Under the pieces are notes generated by a model, which was not told the origin of the DNA, did not search any database, and worked only from the letters and a program-made list of their open reading frames with translations. Shown in pieces: positions 14,840-22,169 of a stretch of 30,132 bases of DNA. Numbering within the stretch: the first letter of the stretch is position 1; each line of letters begins with the position of its first letter. The stretch covers positions 1-30,132 of the forward strand of contig JAHJSI010000021.1 of assembly GCA_018830465.1 (NCBI GenBank). Direction: 5' to 3'. Origin of the DNA: Patescibacteria group bacterium (GTDB lineage: Bacteria > Patescibacteriota > Patescibacteriia > UBA2169). The position numbers and the translations under genes are program-made.

Positions 14840-15082
14840 ATGCCACACTACTTGTATAAAGACGCGCAAAGCAGTGCTGACTACATCACTATTATAGAAG
14901 ACAAAAACTTGTTCATGAAAGATGCCAAAGGAAACTGGTCACCGTGCTTTGAGTTCATTGATTCCCGCACAGTAAGGGCGCATCCTTTCATCATAGAAGC
15001 CCTGCTACAAGATTCTGAGCGCCTTTGGTCTATGGACGAAGTCCTGGCCGGGCTCACAAGCCAGAAAAAGCCCAAAAAGTGA
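14840..15082 (+). CDS. Small orphan protein with a strong ribosome-binding site
   Basis: 80 residues (MPHYLYKDAQSSADYITIIEDKN...). No family recognised. No signal peptide; lysine-rich C-terminus (SQKKPKK). GGGAGG lies 7 bp before the ATG, a clear Shine-Dalgarno in a window where many genes lack one, and a dedicated terminator follows. The gene begins 12 bp after valS, so it may be read with valS. The clear start and terminator argue that it is real. Confidence 0.65.
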   Translation: MPHYLYKDAQSSADYITIIEDKNLFMKDAKGNWSPCFEFIDSRTVRAHPFIIEALLQDSERLWSMDEVLAGLTSQKKPKK

Positions 15083-15117
15083 TGTCTTGTCCTTTTCGGC
15101 CAATGGCCACTGCTAAT

Positions 15118-15158
15118 AAGGAGTTCAGTAATTCCAACACTGGACTCCTTCTTTTTTT
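15118..15158 (+). terminator. Intrinsic terminator after the 80-aa gene
   Basis: AAGGAGTTCAGT (15118-15129) pairs with ACTGGACTCCTT (15139-15150), one mismatch, followed by CTTTTTTT. It ends the valS / orphan transcript and faces the converging pilB gene. Confidence 0.85.
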
Positions 15159-15171
15159 AAAAATATAAATT

Positions 15172-16893
15172 TTACTCTTCTGTCACCCTGAATACTTCAT
15201 CCACAGACGTTATTCCATCTAAAGCTTTCAAAATTCCATCCTGAACCATTGAAATCATGCCAGCTTCTTGAGTAATTTTTTTCACGTCTGTTTCTGAAAC
15301 TTTTTCCTCTAAAACCATTTTTTCAATTTCTGGGGTCATAACAAATACTTCATATACTCCTATCCTGCCTTTATACCCTTCTCTGCACTTATCACATCCT
15401 TTTCCTTTGTAAAATTTCAAGGATGCTGTTAAGTCAGGCGCGTATCCGGAATTCTTTGGCACTGATTCTAAAATCTTCATCACGCGCGGCAAAATGTCGC
15501 TAGTTAATTCTGCTTCTTCTTTGCAGTGTTCGCATATTTTGCGCACCAAGCGCTGGCCAATAACAGCGTTCAAAGAAGGTGAAAGCAAAAATGGCTTTAC
15601 TCCCATAGAAAGAAATCTAGGGATAGCGCCTGAAGCGTCATTTGTATGCAATGTTGATAGAACCAGATGCCCGGTTAAGGCCGCGTTTATCGCGACATCA
15701 GCTGTTTCTAAGTCACGAATTTCTCCGACCATCACAATATCAGGATCTTGGCGCAAAATTGAACGCAATCCTTTCGCGAAATCATAATCTTTGGATTTGT
15801 CTATCTGGCTTTGGTTGATTCCTTTTAATTTATATTCAACAGGATCTTCCAAAGTAATTATTTTTGTTCCTTCCTTGTTGAGCTTGTTCAAAATCGCATA
15901 TAAGGTTGTTGTTTTACCGCTTCCAGTCGGGCCTGTTGTCAAAATCATTCCATTCGGCCGCTCAATCTCGCGTTTTAAGTCATTATATGACTTGCCTCTA
16001 ATCCCTAAAGCTTCAAATTCAAGCCCAACAGCGCTTGAGCGCAATATTCGCATTACAACGCTTTCTCCATGCGCGGTCGGCAAAGTTGAAACACGGATAT
16101 CCAGTTCATCATCAGGCAATTTTATGCTGATTCTGCCGTCTTGGGGCTTGTCTTCTATATTAAGCTTTAATCTAGAAATAAGCTTGATGCGGGATATAAC
16201 CTGCTTCCACATTTCCCGCGGAATTACTGCCATATCTTTTAATACGCCATCCAATCGCAAACGCAGTTTGATTCCATCCTGCTCTGCTTCAATATGAATG
16301 TCAGATGCTTCTGCTTCAATTCCAGCGGCCAGTATTATTGTCATAACATCTGTTAAAGGAATGTCCTTGATTCTCTGCGGCAGCTTGGATAAATCTTTTA
16401 CATCCTGTTTATATTTTTCCAAATCTTGAACAGTAATGTCTACTGATTTTTTTGGCGCTGATTTTTTAGGAATTTTATCATATTCTTTTAATGCTTTTTG
16501 AAAGCTGTCTTCAGAAATAAAATACAATCCTGATTGAGCATGATTTGCTTTCGCAAGCTCATCAAGCTTTTTTATCACATCTTCTGTTGGATCCAGCGTT
16601 CCCATGCGAATCTGGCCTTCTCTATTCAAAAATACAACAGCTTTCAACTGTTCTATTTCTTGTTTTGAAAGCAAAGCCAAAGCCTCCCTATCAATCAAGG
16701 TTTTCGCGAAATCAACATACGGCAAACTAAGCTGTTGAGCTTTTTGCGCAACTTCTGTTTCTGTGCCTGCGCGCTCTATTTCACCGATTTTTTCCTGAAG
16801 CTCTCCTTGCTTATCCTCATTATCATCGCCTGTGGGTGAGGCAGGGTCTTTTTTTGCGAGCAAATCTTCTATTGATTGATTGTCATTTGGCAT
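15172..16893 (-). CDS. pilB: Type IV pilus assembly ATPase PilB/GspE
   Basis: The 573-residue protein is the hexameric cytosolic motor for pilus extension. It has an N-terminal MshEN/GspE-N-like region (about 45-140), Walker A GPTGSGKT (321-328), an Asp box ITLEDPVE (346-353), Walker B around VMVGEIRD (387-394), a His box TGHLVLSTLHTN (407-418) and the tetracysteine zinc site C454-x2-C457 / C500-x2-C503. No other pilus genes are next to it. Minus-strand TTGTGA-17-TATAAT ends 7 bp before the ATG, so the mRNA should be leaderless. The PilB role (rather than type II secretion) is inferred from the usual presence of type IV pili in CPR. Confidence 0.92.
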   Translation of the reverse strand: MPNDNQSIEDLLAKKDPASPTGDDNEDKQGELQEKIGEIERAGTETEVAQKAQQLSLPYVDFAKTLIDREALALLSKQEIEQLKAVVFLNREGQIRMGTLDPTEDVIKKLDELAKANHAQSGLYFISEDSFQKALKEYDKIPKKSAPKKSVDITVQDLEKYKQDVKDLSKLPQRIKDIPLTDVMTIILAAGIEAEASDIHIEAEQDGIKLRLRLDGVLKDMAVIPREMWKQVISRIKLISRLKLNIEDKPQDGRISIKLPDDELDIRVSTLPTAHGESVVMRILRSSAVGLEFEALGIRGKSYNDLKREIERPNGMILTTGPTGSGKTTTLYAILNKLNKEGTKIITLEDPVEYKLKGINQSQIDKSKDYDFAKGLRSILRQDPDIVMVGEIRDLETADVAINAALTGHLVLSTLHTNDASGAIPRFLSMGVKPFLLSPSLNAVIGQRLVRKICEHCKEEAELTSDILPRVMKILESVPKNSGYAPDLTASLKFYKGKGCDKCREGYKGRIGVYEVFVMTPEIEKMVLEEKVSETDVKKITQEAGMISMVQDGILKALDGITSVDEVFRVTEE

Positions 16894-16900
16894 ATATATT

Positions 16901-16929
16901 ATTATACCTTGTACTGTATGTTATCACAA
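16901..16929 (-). promoter_or_regulatory. Promoter of pilB (leaderless)
   Basis: TTGTGA (16929-16924), a 17-bp spacer and TATAAT (16906-16901) on the minus strand. The -10 is 7 bp from the ATG at 16893. Confidence 0.65.
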
Positions 16930-16987
16930 TAATGCATCTTGCGGTATATATTGCATCATGATAGTGTAATTAAACACATCAAACCAT

Positions 16988-17008
16988 GGAGGGCAAATCG
17001 CCCTTTTT
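16988..17008 (+). promoter_or_regulatory. Terminator-like hairpin in the leader of the 153-aa gene
   Basis: GGGC-AAATC-GCCC followed by TTTTT, 32 bp before the start codon. A weak promoter (TTGCGG-17-TAGTGT, 16939-16967) lies upstream. The layout fits attenuation but the stem is short. Confidence 0.35.
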
Positions 17009-17039
17009 GAAATTCACAAAAACACGAGGAGAATGAGCC

Positions 17040-17501
17040 ATGCTGTTGAATCAAGTTCCGATCGTGCGCGTTGGCAAAACATTCGAAGAATGGAAAAAAA
17101 TGCGCGAAAACCTAAAGCGCATTAAGGAGCGCATTGAGAGCCAGGACGCGATTCTCACTCCAGCAGAAGCAATGATTCCGCCCGAAACATTCGGACAATA
17201 CAAAAATCTTATGGTTGAAACATGGCAGGCAGAATTCTGCCGCCAGGTGCTTATTGCCAACCAAAGGCATAAAGAAGCAACTGTGTATGAAATACGCGCG
17301 GACTGGGACATTGAAGCAAACGAGCCGTCTGGCTTAACAAGCGAACTTATGTGCAATGTGCTTTGGGACAAGGTTGTGGCTGTTCCTGGACTTGGATTTG
17401 CCGCATGCCTTATTCTAAGCAATGTCAGCAGAATGAACGTTTGTAACACTCCTATTCCAATTGACCATGTTGAGGATGTGAAAGCATGGGCAGTGGTGTG
17501 A
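17040..17501 (+). CDS. Orphan cytosolic protein of 153 residues
   Basis: No family recognised. The N-terminal third is a charged amphipathic helix (EEWKKMRENLKRIKERIESQ); the rest mixes strands and helices, with four cysteines and a hydrophobic patch (VVAVPGLGFAACLIL). No clear signal peptide. GAGGAG lies about 10 bp before the ATG, a good Shine-Dalgarno. A strong terminator follows. It resembles the 80-aa (14840) and 71-aa (18882) orphans in gene layout but not in sequence. Confidence 0.6.
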   Translation: MLLNQVPIVRVGKTFEEWKKMRENLKRIKERIESQDAILTPAEAMIPPETFGQYKNLMVETWQAEFCRQVLIANQRHKEATVYEIRADWDIEANEPSGLTSELMCNVLWDKVVAVPGLGFAACLILSNVSRMNVCNTPIPIDHVEDVKAWAVV

Positions 17502-17514
17502 TAGTTTACGAACC

Positions 17515-17787
17515 TTAAGGCCGCCTATTGGAACTTAATAGGCGGCCTTTTTTTATAAATCCTAATTTCTCTTTCCTAGATAATTTCTTTATTCTCGCTT
17601 CTTCTTTGGATGCGTTTGATCGGTTCTTAAATCTTCTTGAATAAACTAATTTCACAGGCCTTCTTGCTCGTGTATATTTTGCTCCAAGATTGGATGAGTT
17701 ATGCTCTTTTATTCTGCGTTCAATATCAACTGTAATTCCAGTATAAAGCGTCTTGTCTTTGCATTTCAGGATGTAAAGATAGTACAT
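17515..17787 (-). CDS. GIY-YIG nuclease-family protein (UPF0213/YhbQ-like)
   Basis: 90 residues from MYYLYILKC. The start at 17787 is chosen because the family begins with this strand; a frame from 17823 adds 12 residues that overlap fic. Motifs: YLYIL...LYTGIT (the degenerate GIY-YIG pair), R in DIERRIKEHN, KYTRARRPVKLVY, and the catalytic Glu in NASKEEARIKKLSR. Single-domain proteins of this group are putative DNA nucleases with unproven targets. It begins 2 bp after the fic stop, so they share a transcript. Its last nine residues are encoded by a terminator stem-loop. Confidence 0.85.
   Translation of the reverse strand: MYYLYILKCKDKTLYTGITVDIERRIKEHNSSNLGAKYTRARRPVKLVYSRRFKNRSNASKEEARIKKLSRKEKLGFIKKGRLLSSNRRP
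17517..17555. terminator. Strong terminator overlapping the end of the GIY-YIG gene
   Basis: Perfect 13-bp arms AAGGCCGCCTATT (17517-17529) and AATAGGCGGCCTT (17537-17549), then T8. It ends the 153-aa gene on the plus strand. On the minus strand it is translated as the last residues of the GIY-YIG protein. Confidence 0.88.
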
Positions 17788-17789
17788 AT

Positions 17790-18677
17790 TTAAATAGTCG
17801 CTCGCGCAACACCTATCTTCCACACCCCTTTCTCAAAAAAGGCCTCTATTGTCTGCCTGTTTGCTTTGTTGATCAGATTTGAATGTGAAATCTTATTTCT
17901 TTTTCCATATTCCAAAAGTGTAATTATTTCCGCATCCTCCATGTATGCAAGCCTTTTATGATAGCTGTTAGTAAGCGCTTTTCCGACTATTTCTTCCATA
18001 ACATCAGTTGCTCTGTTTTTATCAAATTCCTTGAATGCCTGATAATATTTTTTCCTGTCAATAAATTTTATATTTATAGGAACAAATCCTTCTCTAATCA
18101 GCAAATAATTATTTATCACTCTCCCGATGCGCCCGTTGCCGTCAACAAATGGATGTATATTCTCAAACACGAGATGCAGTTTTGCAATGCGCTTAATAAT
18201 ATTTTCATGGCATGCTCCATCATACTCTGAAAGCATTTTTTCAAGCATGCGTACGACTTCTTTTGGATCTGGAGCGACATAGCTCCCTACCCGGACATAT
18301 TCACCATCTTTACGAAATCTTCCGGCAATATCATCGCGAATATTTGAAATCAGCATTTTGTGAAGCATTAAAATCACTTCAAGATTAAGCTCTTGCTCTT
18401 TTGCTCTATTATCTATATATGATACAACTCGCCCTAGATTTTTTGCTTCAAAAATTTCTCTTTCAGTAATATATCTGTCTAAATCAATTTGAAGAAGTAT
18501 TTTTTCAGTTTCTTCAAGTGTTAGGGTGTTGTTCTCTATGGCGTTTGAGTTATATACCTGCTCAGCAACTTCTGCTTCGCTGACAATTTTAATAAGCGCG
18601 TCTTTGTGCGTAGATGCTTTGTAGTATCTCTCGCGAAGAGAATGTATCTTATTAAAAACATTTAAAGTTTTTGCCAT
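17790..18677 (-). CDS. Fic-domain AMP-transferase with winged-helix C-terminus
   Basis: The 295-residue protein has the complete Fic motif HPFVDGNGRIGR (175-186) and an N-terminal inhibitory helix NSNAIENN (43-50; S44, E48), which marks a class II, self-inhibited enzyme. The C-terminus (about 243-290) reads as a winged helix. Fic enzymes transfer AMP to protein side chains. The target is unknown. The gene has a near-consensus promoter overlapped by repeated TTCACGG-like boxes, which suggests regulation by its own winged helix. The GIY-YIG gene follows directly. Confidence 0.92.
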   Translation of the reverse strand: MAKTLNVFNKIHSLRERYYKASTHKDALIKIVSEAEVAEQVYNSNAIENNTLTLEETEKILLQIDLDRYITEREIFEAKNLGRVVSYIDNRAKEQELNLEVILMLHKMLISNIRDDIAGRFRKDGEYVRVGSYVAPDPKEVVRMLEKMLSEYDGACHENIIKRIAKLHLVFENIHPFVDGNGRIGRVINNYLLIREGFVPINIKFIDRKKYYQAFKEFDKNRATDVMEEIVGKALTNSYHKRLAYMEDAEIITLLEYGKRNKISHSNLINKANRQTIEAFFEKGVWKIGVARATI

Positions 18678-18685
18678 ATACTTAT

Positions 18686-18713
18686 AGTATACACATCTTC
18701 ACGATTTTGTCAA
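18686..18713 (-). promoter_or_regulatory. fic promoter
   Basis: On the minus strand TTGACA (18713-18708), a 16-bp spacer and TATACT (18691-18686). The start codon at 18677 is 8 bp from the -10, so the transcript is nearly leaderless. Confidence 0.75.
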
Positions 18714-18760
18714 CATAACCGTGAAAAACTACTCAAAAACACAGATTTTCACGGTTTTGT
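18698..18760. promoter_or_regulatory. Putative operator boxes at the fic promoter
   Basis: CCGTGAAAA (18719-18727) and TTTTCACGG (18746-18754) form a perfect inverted repeat. A third copy, TTCACGATTTTGT (18698-18710), overlaps the -35 and matches TTCACGGTTTTGT (18748-18760) as a direct repeat. Spacing over the promoter fits repressor binding; the regulator is unproven. Confidence 0.5.
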
Positions 18761-18828
18761 TTATATTTGCAACCAAAAATTTTAACATTCACTCAACAAT
18801 GAACGTTAAATCCACCTCATCAACGGAC

Positions 18829-18862
18829 AAAAAAACCCGCCGGACAAACGTTATCTGGCGGG
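18829..18862 (-). terminator. Terminator of the 71-aa orphan gene
   Basis: On the minus strand CCCGCC and GGCGGG flank a 15-nt loop and are followed by T7. It lies about 20 bp after the stop of the 71-aa gene. Confidence 0.75.
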
Positions 18863-18881
18863 TGTACGCGCAATGTGCTAT

Positions 18882-19097
18882 TCATGACGCTGGCTTGTCC
18901 ACTGGATTCATGGACAGAATCAGAATCACATTAACAAGCTCTTGGCCTTGGCTTCGGACCATTCTCCATGCCTCGGACTCGTCTTCTGCTTCAACGTCTC
19001 TCCAGAACTCGCTTGGTCCTCCCCATGGCTCTCTAGAGCCAAAGGAATCATGGTCATTGGTTGGGTATGAGTATATGACCCTAAACCGATGTTTCAT
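18882..19097 (-). CDS. Small acidic orphan protein downstream of dnaA
   Basis: 71 residues (MKHRFRVIYSYPTNDHDSFG...). The start is fixed by a textbook Shine-Dalgarno, AAGGAGGTGG, ending 6 bp before the ATG; the upstream GTG frame is not needed. It is acidic and Trp-containing (EPWGGPSEFWRDVEAEDESEAW). No family recognised. It follows dnaA by 56 bp on the same strand and has its own terminator. The opposite-strand frame over this region is a shadow. Confidence 0.65.
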   Translation of the reverse strand: MKHRFRVIYSYPTNDHDSFGSREPWGGPSEFWRDVEAEDESEAWRMVRSQGQELVNVILILSMNPVDKPAS

Positions 19098-19153
19098 CCT
19101 AACCACCTCCTTTGGATATAGGATGTGCTTTTTCGCATTAAAAATACTGCTTT

Positions 19154-20536
19154 CTACCTGTTATACAACCTCTGCTTAATAGACCCAATATCCTGGCGTA
19201 GACGTTCATCAGCATCAAAATTCCGCTTTATTTTTGAATAAGCGTGCATTGCAGTTGTGTGATCCCTGCCACCAAGCTCTTGGCCTATAGTTGGATAAGA
19301 AGAATCCAGCTCTTCGCGCATTAAAAACATGGTAATCTGGCGAGGAACAACAAGCTCTTTTCTTCTAGACTGGCCTGTTAATTCATCTAAAGTAATATCA
19401 AAATATTCCGCGACAACTTTTGTTAAATCCCGGGCAGACACTCCTCCGCGGCGCTGGGAAACTGTAATAGAAGAAATAACATCATGAGCAAGATCAATAG
19501 TTAAATCCCCGCCCTTAAGCTCAGCAGAAGCAAAAAGCTTATTTAGCGCGCCCTCAAGCTCGCGCACATTGGACTGTATGTTTGTGGCGATAAACCGCAG
19601 AACCTCTTCATCAAGCTCTACGCCTTTTTCCTTGGCTTTGGACTTTAAAATAGCCATGCGTGTTTCTAAATCAGGAGATCCAATATCAGCAATCATTCCC
19701 CATTCAAATCTAGAAATCAAGCGCTCCTCTAAGGCGGGAATAGCTTTAGGAGGCCTGTCAGAAGTAAGGACAATCTGCTTGTGCGCGTCGCGCAAAGCGT
19801 TAAAAGCGTGGAAAAACTGCTCTTGTGTCTGCTCCTTTCCGCCTATAAACTGAATATCATCAACTAAAAGAATATCAGGCGTTCTATATTTGTTCTTGAA
19901 TTTATCAACTGTTCCAGTCTGCAAGGAAGAAACATAATCATTAGTAAACTGCTCGGCAGTAATATACAAAATCTTAAAATTAGGATTAGTGCGCAAAAGC
20001 TCGTTTCCAACAGCAAGCATTAAATGAGTTTTTCCCAGGCCAACTCCACCATACAAAAATAATGGATTATATTTTGTGCCCGGCTCCTTGGCTACTCTGA
20101 CGGACGCGGCATAGGCAAGCTCACTGCCTTTTCCAACGACAAAATTAGCAAAAACATACCTTGGATTAAAGGCGTGTTCTTGCGACCTAGATGCAGTTTC
20201 TTGGGTTTGCGCTTGAGAAGCATCTTCTTGGGAGGAAGTTGCGGCATCTTCTTGAATAACAGCGGCTTGAGAGATTGCGGGCTGTTTTGTTATTTCTACT
20301 TTATACTCAACATTCATCACTTTGTTGTCAGTGATATTCTGAAGAACTTGAATTATTGATTTATGATATTTATTTTCAAGCCAAGCTTTAGTAAAATTAT
20401 TCGGCACTGCGACTATTACAGTGTCTTCCTTCCATTCAATAATAAACGTATTCTTAAGCCAAGTCGTAAAATGAATCTTACTAACTGTAAGTTCAAGCTC
20501 TCCTAAGGTTGACTGCCAAAGTTGTTTGCTATTCAT
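19154..20536 (-). CDS. dnaA: Chromosomal replication initiator DnaA
   Basis: The 460-residue protein has all four DnaA domains: domain I (LWQSTLGELELTVSKIHFTTWL, 1-75), a Gln/Ala/Ser-rich linker (about 95-120), the AAA+ domain with GGVGLGKTH Walker A, LLVDDIQFI Walker B and the RFEWG sensor/arginine region, and domain IV with VPRQITMFLMREEL and the DNA-binding GGRDHTTAMHAYSKI. It initiates replication by melting oriC. dnaN is not next to it; rpmF lies divergently upstream. No TTATCCACA-type boxes were seen in the 148-bp gap, so oriC is not evident here. Confidence 0.97.
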   Translation of the reverse strand: MNSKQLWQSTLGELELTVSKIHFTTWLKNTFIIEWKEDTVIVAVPNNFTKAWLENKYHKSIIQVLQNITDNKVMNVEYKVEITKQPAISQAAVIQEDAATSSQEDASQAQTQETASRSQEHAFNPRYVFANFVVGKGSELAYAASVRVAKEPGTKYNPLFLYGGVGLGKTHLMLAVGNELLRTNPNFKILYITAEQFTNDYVSSLQTGTVDKFKNKYRTPDILLVDDIQFIGGKEQTQEQFFHAFNALRDAHKQIVLTSDRPPKAIPALEERLISRFEWGMIADIGSPDLETRMAILKSKAKEKGVELDEEVLRFIATNIQSNVRELEGALNKLFASAELKGGDLTIDLAHDVISSITVSQRRGGVSARDLTKVVAEYFDITLDELTGQSRRKELVVPRQITMFLMREELDSSYPTIGQELGGRDHTTAMHAYSKIKRNFDADERLRQDIGSIKQRLYNR

Positions 20537-20684
20537 ACTTGTTATCGAGATGACTACTACTATATCATAATTCTATATTATGTAAAATATTTTTACTCGT
20601 GCACAAGGTGTGCGTATGCTGTGCAAACTTGCAAAAAACGCAGAATTTAATTATACTTGCCATATCAATTAATACAATAAAGCT

Positions 20685-20867
20685 ATGTCAGTACCAGCAA
20701 AACGAAGAACTTCTTCACAAGGAAAGCGCAGAGCGTCGCATTTTGCTCTTAAAAGCAAAACTTTATCTGAATGCGCGAAATGCAAGACAAAAGTCAGGCC
20801 GCATCGAGCTTGCCCAAAATGCGGAGAATACAAAAAAGCGACAAAAGCAGAAAAATCTACAAAATAA
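20685..20867 (+). CDS. rpmF: 50S ribosomal protein L32 (zinc-binding form)
   Basis: The 60-residue protein begins MSVPAKRRTSSQGKRRASH, typical of bL32, and keeps the zinc ribbon C30-x2-C33 / C43-x2-C46. The tail is lysine-rich. TACAAT (20673-20678) ends 6 bp before the ATG, so the mRNA is probably leaderless. It heads the rpmF-nusB-rnc-smc cluster, divergent from dnaA. Confidence 0.95.
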   Translation: MSVPAKRRTSSQGKRRASHFALKSKTLSECAKCKTKVRPHRACPKCGEYKKATKAEKSTK

Positions 20868-20886
20868 CAATTCTTGAGCAAAACAT

Positions 20887-21375
20887 ATGTCAAACAGACA
20901 CTTGGCAAGAACTGTTGCCATGCAATCGCTATATGAATGGGATTTTAATGGCAAACAAGAACACGCTCTTTTGCCTACTACAGAAAAAAATCTTACAAAC
21001 CTGGCTCCAGGCTTAGCTGAAGCTGATTTTGTGATTAAGCTGGTTAAAGGAATCCAAGAAAAACAAAAAGAAATTGATAAAACAATTCAAGGATACGCGC
21101 CTGAATGGCCATTGGACCAGATTACTACTGTTGATAGAAATGTGCTGAGAATCGGCATATATGAGCTTACTTTAGATACTTCTATTCCTCCGAAAGTCGC
21201 TATTAATGAAGCAATTGAGCTGGCAAAATCTTTTGGCGGAGCTTCAAGCGGTAAATTTGTAAATGGCGTGCTTGGCTCAATTTACAAGGATATGGCTGAG
21301 CAAGGGCACCCGAAAGTATCGAAGGATGAAACACCTGCAAAAAAGAAGATCCACAAAAAGATTCTAAATAACTAG
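20887..21375 (+). CDS. nusB: Transcription antitermination factor NusB
   Basis: The 162-residue protein is all-helical: [16 protein letters not shown] at the N-terminus, then [39 protein letters not shown] and [11 protein letters not shown], which are the NusB/RsmB fold signatures. NusB binds boxA RNA with NusE during rRNA antitermination. The last 25 residues are a lysine-rich extension beyond the usual end. It starts 19 bp after rpmF and precedes rnc, and a 16S gene with a terminator in its leader lies in the same window. Confidence 0.93.
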   Translation: MSNRHLARTVAMQSLYEWDFNGKQEHALLPTTEKNLTNLAPGLAEADFVIKLVKGIQEKQKEIDKTIQGYAPEWPLDQITTVDRNVLRIGIYELTLDTSIPPKVAINEAIELAKSFGGASSGKFVNGVLGSIYKDMAEQGHPKVSKDETPAKKKIHKKILNN

Positions 21376-21380
21376 TAAAA

Positions 21381-21444
21381 AGTCGTAAGTCGTAAGACTT
21401 AAGTCATAAAAAAACTTATGTCTTACGACTTATGTCTTACGACT
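21381..21444. repeat. Inverted heptamer array directly before rnc
   Basis: The left arm (21381-21409) is four tandem 7-bp units of AAGNCNT; the right arm (21415-21444) is four units of the reverse complement (CTTAYGN). Arms pair at about 25 of 29 positions. The array ends 3 bp before the rnc ATG at 21448. Confidence 0.75.
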
Positions 21445-21447
21445 CTT

Positions 21448-22140
21448 ATGAAAGACATTTCAAAACTGCAAAAAATAATTAAAGTTAAGTTCAAAAATGA
21501 GAAATTGATCCAGCAAGCGCTTGTTCATCGTTCATATCTGAATGAAAATCCTAATTTTGAATTAAACCATAATGAACGTCTTGAATTTTTAGGGGACGCT
21601 GTTCTGGAACTGGTTGTGACAGATCATCTGTATTCTAATTATGAAAATCCCGAAGGCGAACTCACAAACTGGAGAGCTGCTCTAGTTAACGCGACTAGTC
21701 TGGCCGCGACAGCGCGTGAATTAAATATTGAGGAATTTTTGTATTTATCAAAAGGCGAGAGTAAGGATAAAAACATAAAAGCCCGCAACTATATTTTAGC
21801 GAACGCCATGGAAGCGATTATTGGAGCAGTATATTTGGATCAAGGATATAAGGCCGCGGAAAAATTCATTGAAAAATTCATACTTTCAAAATTGCCGGAT
21901 ATTTTAAAGCACAAGCTATACATGGATGCTAAAACAACTTTTCAAGAATCTGCGCAGGACAAGGCAGGAGTTACTCCAACATATAAAGTTTTATCAGAAG
22001 AAGGGCCTGACCATAATAAAACATTCTTAATTGGAATTTATCTAGAGGACGAAGAAATCGCCCAAGGCACAGGCACTTCCAAGCAAGAAGCTGAAACAGA
22101 TGCCGCTAAAAACGCCTTAAGGGAAAAGGGCTGGAAATAA
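21448..22140 (+). CDS. rnc: Ribonuclease III
   Basis: The 230-residue protein has the RNase III signature ERLEFLGDAVLEL (about 47-59), downstream acidic metal ligands (NAMEAIIGAVYLD) and a C-terminal dsRBD (DAKTTFQESAQ ... GTGTSKQEAETDAAKNAL). It cuts double-stranded RNA, including rRNA processing stems such as the one around 16S here. The start is 21448 (MKDISKLQ); an in-frame ATG at 21418 would translate repeat sequence. The repeat hairpin just upstream is itself a possible RNase III substrate, which would allow autoregulation as known for rnc in other bacteria. Confidence 0.95.
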   Translation: MKDISKLQKIIKVKFKNEKLIQQALVHRSYLNENPNFELNHNERLEFLGDAVLELVVTDHLYSNYENPEGELTNWRAALVNATSLAATARELNIEEFLYLSKGESKDKNIKARNYILANAMEAIIGAVYLDQGYKAAEKFIEKFILSKLPDILKHKLYMDAKTTFQESAQDKAGVTPTYKVLSEEGPDHNKTFLIGIYLEDEEIAQGTGTSKQEAETDAAKNALREKGWK

Positions 22141-22169
22141 CTATCGCGCAAATATGGTATAATACGCGC

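Noticed and set aside
18721..19179. Plus-strand open frame of 152 codons
   Set aside because: It covers the fic operator region, a terminator and the antisense of a 71-aa gene that has a perfect Shine-Dalgarno; no family resemblance and no ribosome-binding site.
20537..20684. oriC next to dnaA
   Set aside because: No TTATCCACA-like boxes or clear AT-rich unwinding repeats beyond ordinary AT content; TGTGC repeats there do not match the DnaA box.
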